Of a stretch of DNA of 64,000 bases, positions 61,578 to 64,000 are shown one piece after another (positions within the stretch are counted from its first letter, which is position 1; each line of letters opens with the position of its first letter). Position numbers and translations under genes: made by a program. The notes under the pieces were generated by a model. The model had not been told where the DNA came from, did not search any database, and saw nothing but the letters and a program-made list of their open reading frames with translations. Where the stretch lies: positions 5,058,001 through 5,122,000 of the forward strand of contig NC_004722.1 of the NCBI RefSeq assembly GCF_000007825.1, written 5' to 3'. Source of the DNA: Bacillus cereus ATCC 14579. GTDB lineage: Bacteria; Bacillota; Bacilli; Bacillales; Bacillaceae_G.

Positions 61578-61709
61578 TGTCTTTATTTATTGATTAGTCG
61601 ATACCACTCATTCTCTCTCGCCACAAATTTGTTAAAATCTTCACAAATATTCCACATCCATTATCCATTCTCCGTACTATAATCATGTATGGAAAAGGAG
61701 ATGGAAACG

Positions 61710-62867
61710 ATGACACAAAGCGCACCTGAATTTAAAGTTTTGCAAAGCATTGCATTTCTCGCTGTCGTTTTGCAAAGTTCCTTATTATATACAATGAATC
61801 AAGGAAATGTCTTACTTGAGCAATCCCTCATTATGGGCATGCTATTTAATCTTGCAAAATTCTCAGCACCAGCATTCATATTTATCGTTGGATTTCACTT
61901 AATTCGTCACTATACGAAGCAATTAGTATATAAAGAATATATTTCTGAAAAAGCGACACACTTACTCATTCCTTATTTCTTTTGGTCTATTCTTTACTTA
62001 TTAACAACAAATGATCTTATTACATTACAAGGCGGAATAAAAAGTTTATTACTCGGAACAGCCGCGCCCCATCTTTGGTACGTTATTATGATGTTCCAAA
62101 TTCACTTATTGTTCCCTTTACTATGCACACTTTTTTATTGGTTTCAAAAACGAACAGAAAATAAAAAAGACATATATAAATATATGACCTTTTTCGCTTG
62201 CCTATATTTTCTATTAATGTGGTTCTCTTCTCACTATATTTTTAATGGAGAAAAATTAACAAGCTCAACAATTTTACATTATACAGATCGATCATTTCTA
62301 TTCTACTCATTCTATTTCGTTATGGGTGGCATTGCCGCTGTACCACTAAAAACTTGGCGTCTATTCGTCATGAAACATATCCCGCTTATAACAATATTAT
62401 TTTTCATCTTATTTTTATTCATCAATTATGAGTTGTTTAGTTTTTACGGAGCAAACTCTATTCATTTAACTGTTTCTACCTATTTAAAACCATCTATGTT
62501 TTTATATATCGTATGCGAAATTATCATACTGTATGTGTTATCTATTATGATAGTACAGCGTCGTGGTTTCTTATATAAAACGTTACGTTTCATTGGAAAT
62601 TACACGTATGGTGCTTATTTAGCTCACTTATTCTTCTTGCAACTATGCACAAAGTTTCTTTCTTTATTCACACTGCAAGAAAATACTATATTATATAGCC
62701 TATTACTATTTGTGTTAACGGCTATTATCTCTATTTCAACAATGGTCATTTGTAGCACAATACCATTTCATACTTGGATTACAGGTCCTTCTCCTACAAC
62801 AAAGATGAAATGGACGAAGGTTGTATTCCGAAAAAATCATAAAAAACTATTCAAGCCATATATTTGA
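61710..62867 (+). CDS. Membrane acyltransferase (acyltransferase-3 family)
   Basis: About 385 residues with ten hydrophobic helices. I chose the ATG at 61710 with AGGAG upstream over the ATG at 61689, whose codons include that site. Early residues KVLQSIAFLAVVLQSS, FSAPAFIFIVGFHL, HLLIPYFFWSILYL, and HLWYVIMMFQIHLLFP match the acyltransferase-3 pattern (O-acetylation of surface carbohydrates). The usual catalytic histidine of the first helix is not clear. Basic C-terminus. The substrate is not known. Confidence 0.78.
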   Translation: MTQSAPEFKVLQSIAFLAVVLQSSLLYTMNQGNVLLEQSLIMGMLFNLAKFSAPAFIFIVGFHLIRHYTKQLVYKEYISEKATHLLIPYFFWSILYLLTTNDLITLQGGIKSLLLGTAAPHLWYVIMMFQIHLLFPLLCTLFYWFQKRTENKKDIYKYMTFFACLYFLLMWFSSHYIFNGEKLTSSTILHYTDRSFLFYSFYFVMGGIAAVPLKTWRLFVMKHIPLITILFFILFLFINYELFSFYGANSIHLTVSTYLKPSMFLYIVCEIIILYVLSIMIVQRRGFLYKTLRFIGNYTYGAYLAHLFFLQLCTKFLSLFTLQENTILYSLLLFVLTAIISISTMVICSTIPFHTWITGPSPTTKMKWTKVVFRKNHKKLFKPYI

Positions 62868-62906
62868 TATAATGATACGCATATAAAAAGAAAGCGAGAG
62901 ACACCT

Positions 62907-63287
62907 ATGATTAATCAAGTTGGACAAATTATGCTATATGTAAATAACCAAGACGAAACAGTACAATTTTGGACAGAAAAAGTAGGGTTCCAAATCATTG
63001 CGGAAGAAAATAACGGAAATGGCTTCCGCTGGATTGAAATTGCACCGGCGAAAGAAGCAGGAACAAGCATCGTCCTTCACGATAAAGCGTTAATCGCGAA
63101 GATGCAACCTGAACTAAACCTAAATACACCTTCACTTATGTTCTTCTCAAATGACTTAGACCGTCTATATAAAGATCTTTCTGAGAAAAATGTCACAGTT
63201 GGACAGGTTGTAGATTTACCTACTGGTAGAGCATTCAACTTTGCTGATAATGAAAATAATTACTTTGCAGTAATGGAACGTAAATAA
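62907..63287 (+). CDS. VOC (glyoxalase/bleomycin-resistance-fold) protein
   Basis: A 126-residue protein with the paired beta-alpha-beta-beta-beta modules of the VOC superfamily: GQIMLYVNNQDETVQFWTEKVGFQIIAEENN, RWIEIAPAKEAGTSIVLHDK, FFSNDLDRLYKDLSEKNVTV, FNFADNENNYFAVME. Metal ligands are not all present, so it may be a binding protein rather than an enzyme. GCGAG precedes the ATG. It shares a bidirectional terminator with the Pip gene. Confidence 0.82.
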   Translation: MINQVGQIMLYVNNQDETVQFWTEKVGFQIIAEENNGNGFRWIEIAPAKEAGTSIVLHDKALIAKMQPELNLNTPSLMFFSNDLDRLYKDLSEKNVTVGQVVDLPTGRAFNFADNENNYFAVMERK

Positions 63288-63323
63288 AAAATAAGCTATC
63301 CGAAAAAATCGGATAGCTTATTT
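63288..63323. terminator. Bidirectional terminator between VOC and Pip genes
   Basis: AAATAAGCTATCCGA and TCGGATAGCTTATTT form a perfect 15-bp stem with a short A-loop. T and A runs flank it. The VOC stop is next to it. Confidence 0.82.
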
Positions 63324-63327
63324 CATC

Positions 63328-64000
63328 TTAAGAAACTTGTTCTACATTCGTTTCTCTATGCTGTATATGACTCGTGATCCAAGCAATTCCACCGGCAACA
63401 ACGAGATAACATAACAATATTAAAATTTGCATTTGTAATTGCGACCAATCTCCTAAAGAAATAACATCTTGTAATCCTCTAAGAGAATGAGACATTGGGA
63501 GAAACTGTCCAATTTTGCTAAGAACAGCTATGTTTAATTCTCCTGGGAAAGTACCTCCGCTCGTCGCTAATTGCAGGACAAGAAGGGTTACCGCTAAGAA
63601 CTTTCCAACAAGACCAAATACTGTTACTAACATAAGAATAAATGTCATGAACGTAAAGGAAATAACAATACTTGATAAAACAAAGAGTGGCACACTTGCG
63701 ACTTCTAATTTCATAACACCTAGCACAACTACATCTACGAGTAGCGCTTGAATAAGTCCAATTAAATATACCAATCCTAGTTTATTAATAAAATGTACCG
63801 TTCCGCTTACCTTCATATTTTGTCTGCGGCCAAGAGGTAAAATATTCGATGCCATAATTCCGCCAACATAAAATGCAAGTGATAAGAAATATGGCGCAAT
63901 GCCTGAACCGTAGTTAGGCACGTCAGAAACTGTTGACTTCACTAACTGAACTGGCTCTGAGAACATCGTATTACGTGCATCATCATTACGAACATCCGCT
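63328..64000 (-). CDS. YhgE/Pip membrane protein, N-terminus cut by window edge
   Basis: The frame stays open to the right edge (upstream residues ADVRNDDARNT), so the start lies outside. About 224 residues are visible with about five hydrophobic helices, YGSGIAPYFLSLAFYVGGIMASNILPL, and LQLATSGGTFPGELNIAVLSKIGQFLPMSHSLRGLQDVIS, which fit the C-terminal membrane domain of YhgE/Pip proteins. These are large envelope proteins linked to type VII secretion or phage adsorption in other Firmicutes. The role here is unknown. Confidence 0.8.
   Translation of the reverse strand, partial: ADVRNDDARNTMFSEPVQLVKSTVSDVPNYGSGIAPYFLSLAFYVGGIMASNILPLGRRQNMKVSGTVHFINKLGLVYLIGLIQALLVDVVVLGVMKLEVASVPLFVLSSIVISFTFMTFILMLVTVFGLVGKFLAVTLLVLQLATSGGTFPGELNIAVLSKIGQFLPMSHSLRGLQDVISLGDWSQLQMQILILLCYLVVAGGIAWITSHIQHRETNVEQVS

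Overview
The window is a chromosomal segment of a low-GC Gram-positive rod, most probably a member of the Bacillus cereus group. The basis is gene content and order that I recognise from Bacillus (hprK-lgt-ppaX-yvoF, uvrB-uvrA, ftsE-ftsX-ctpB-minJ, secA-prfB, hpf, comFA-comFC, degV-yvyE-LCP-mnaA, tagO), AT-rich third positions, strong GGAGG ribosome binding sites, and dispersed intergenic repeats of the kind described for this group. No database search was possible, so the species is inferred.

Layout. 1-10.5 kb (minus strand): a TPR protein cut by the left edge, a hexapeptide acyltransferase, pyrophosphatase PpaX, Lgt, HPr kinase/phosphorylase, a YvlD-type membrane protein, a DUF4275 protein, and the SOS-type uvrB-uvrA operon behind a LexA box. 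10.6-18.5 kb: small accessory genes. These are a DUF4362 lipoprotein, a MerR regulator with a membrane protein, an XRE regulator with a small membrane protein, a divergent YeiH transporter/LysR pair, a second MerR regulator with a flavin reductase, and an antibiotic-resistance-type ABC-F gene behind a transcription attenuator. 18.5-20.0 kb: an IS3-family (IS150-like) element. 20-33 kb (minus): a YbjQ-like protein, the Fur-box-preceded exporter YwjA, MinJ, CtpB, FtsX, FtsE, cytochrome c-551, prfB with its programmed frameshift, secA, hpf and a cold-shock gene. 33-40 kb (minus): comFC/comFA, a complete IS200/IS605 element with tnpA and tnpB, a CwlO-like endopeptidase, an HxlR regulator and DegV. 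40-47 kb: envelope polymer genes (YvyE, LCP ligase, UDP-GlcNAc epimerase, UDP-glucose dehydrogenase, TagO, a polysaccharide deacetylase). 47-60 kb: a sigma-54-dependent LevR-type activator, a CHRD protein, a chromate transporter, and two paralogous lactose/cellobiose-type PTS operons separated by a spermidine synthase/AdoMet decarboxylase pair. 60-64 kb: a dicarboxylate/amino acid symporter, a membrane acyltransferase, a VOC protein, and a YhgE/Pip protein cut by the right edge.

How things work together. HprK, a perfect cre site, a -24/-12 promoter and the LevR-like activator form a coherent catabolite-control story around PTS operon 1 (IIB-IIC-IIA-GH4-ChbG), which probably imports and cleaves a beta-linked disaccharide such as chitobiose or cellobiose. 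Each PTS copy carries a frameshift in a different subunit (IIB in copy 1, IIC in copy 2), so only a mixed permease could be fully encoded.

The most unusual structural observation is that both insertion sequences sit inside the loop of an intrinsic terminator hairpin. Removing each element in silico rebuilds a hairpin followed by a U-run, for the YbjQ-like gene (IS3) and for cwlO (IS200/IS605). For the IS200/IS605 element this also fixes its ends (TTAC target, TCAA right end) and predicts the TnpB guide sequence. Other regulatory structures are visible: two MerR-type promoters with 19-20 bp spacers, twin palindromic operators around the XRE promoter, an ABC-F leader peptide with terminator and anti-terminator, and a 40-bp tandem repeat present at three intergenic sites.
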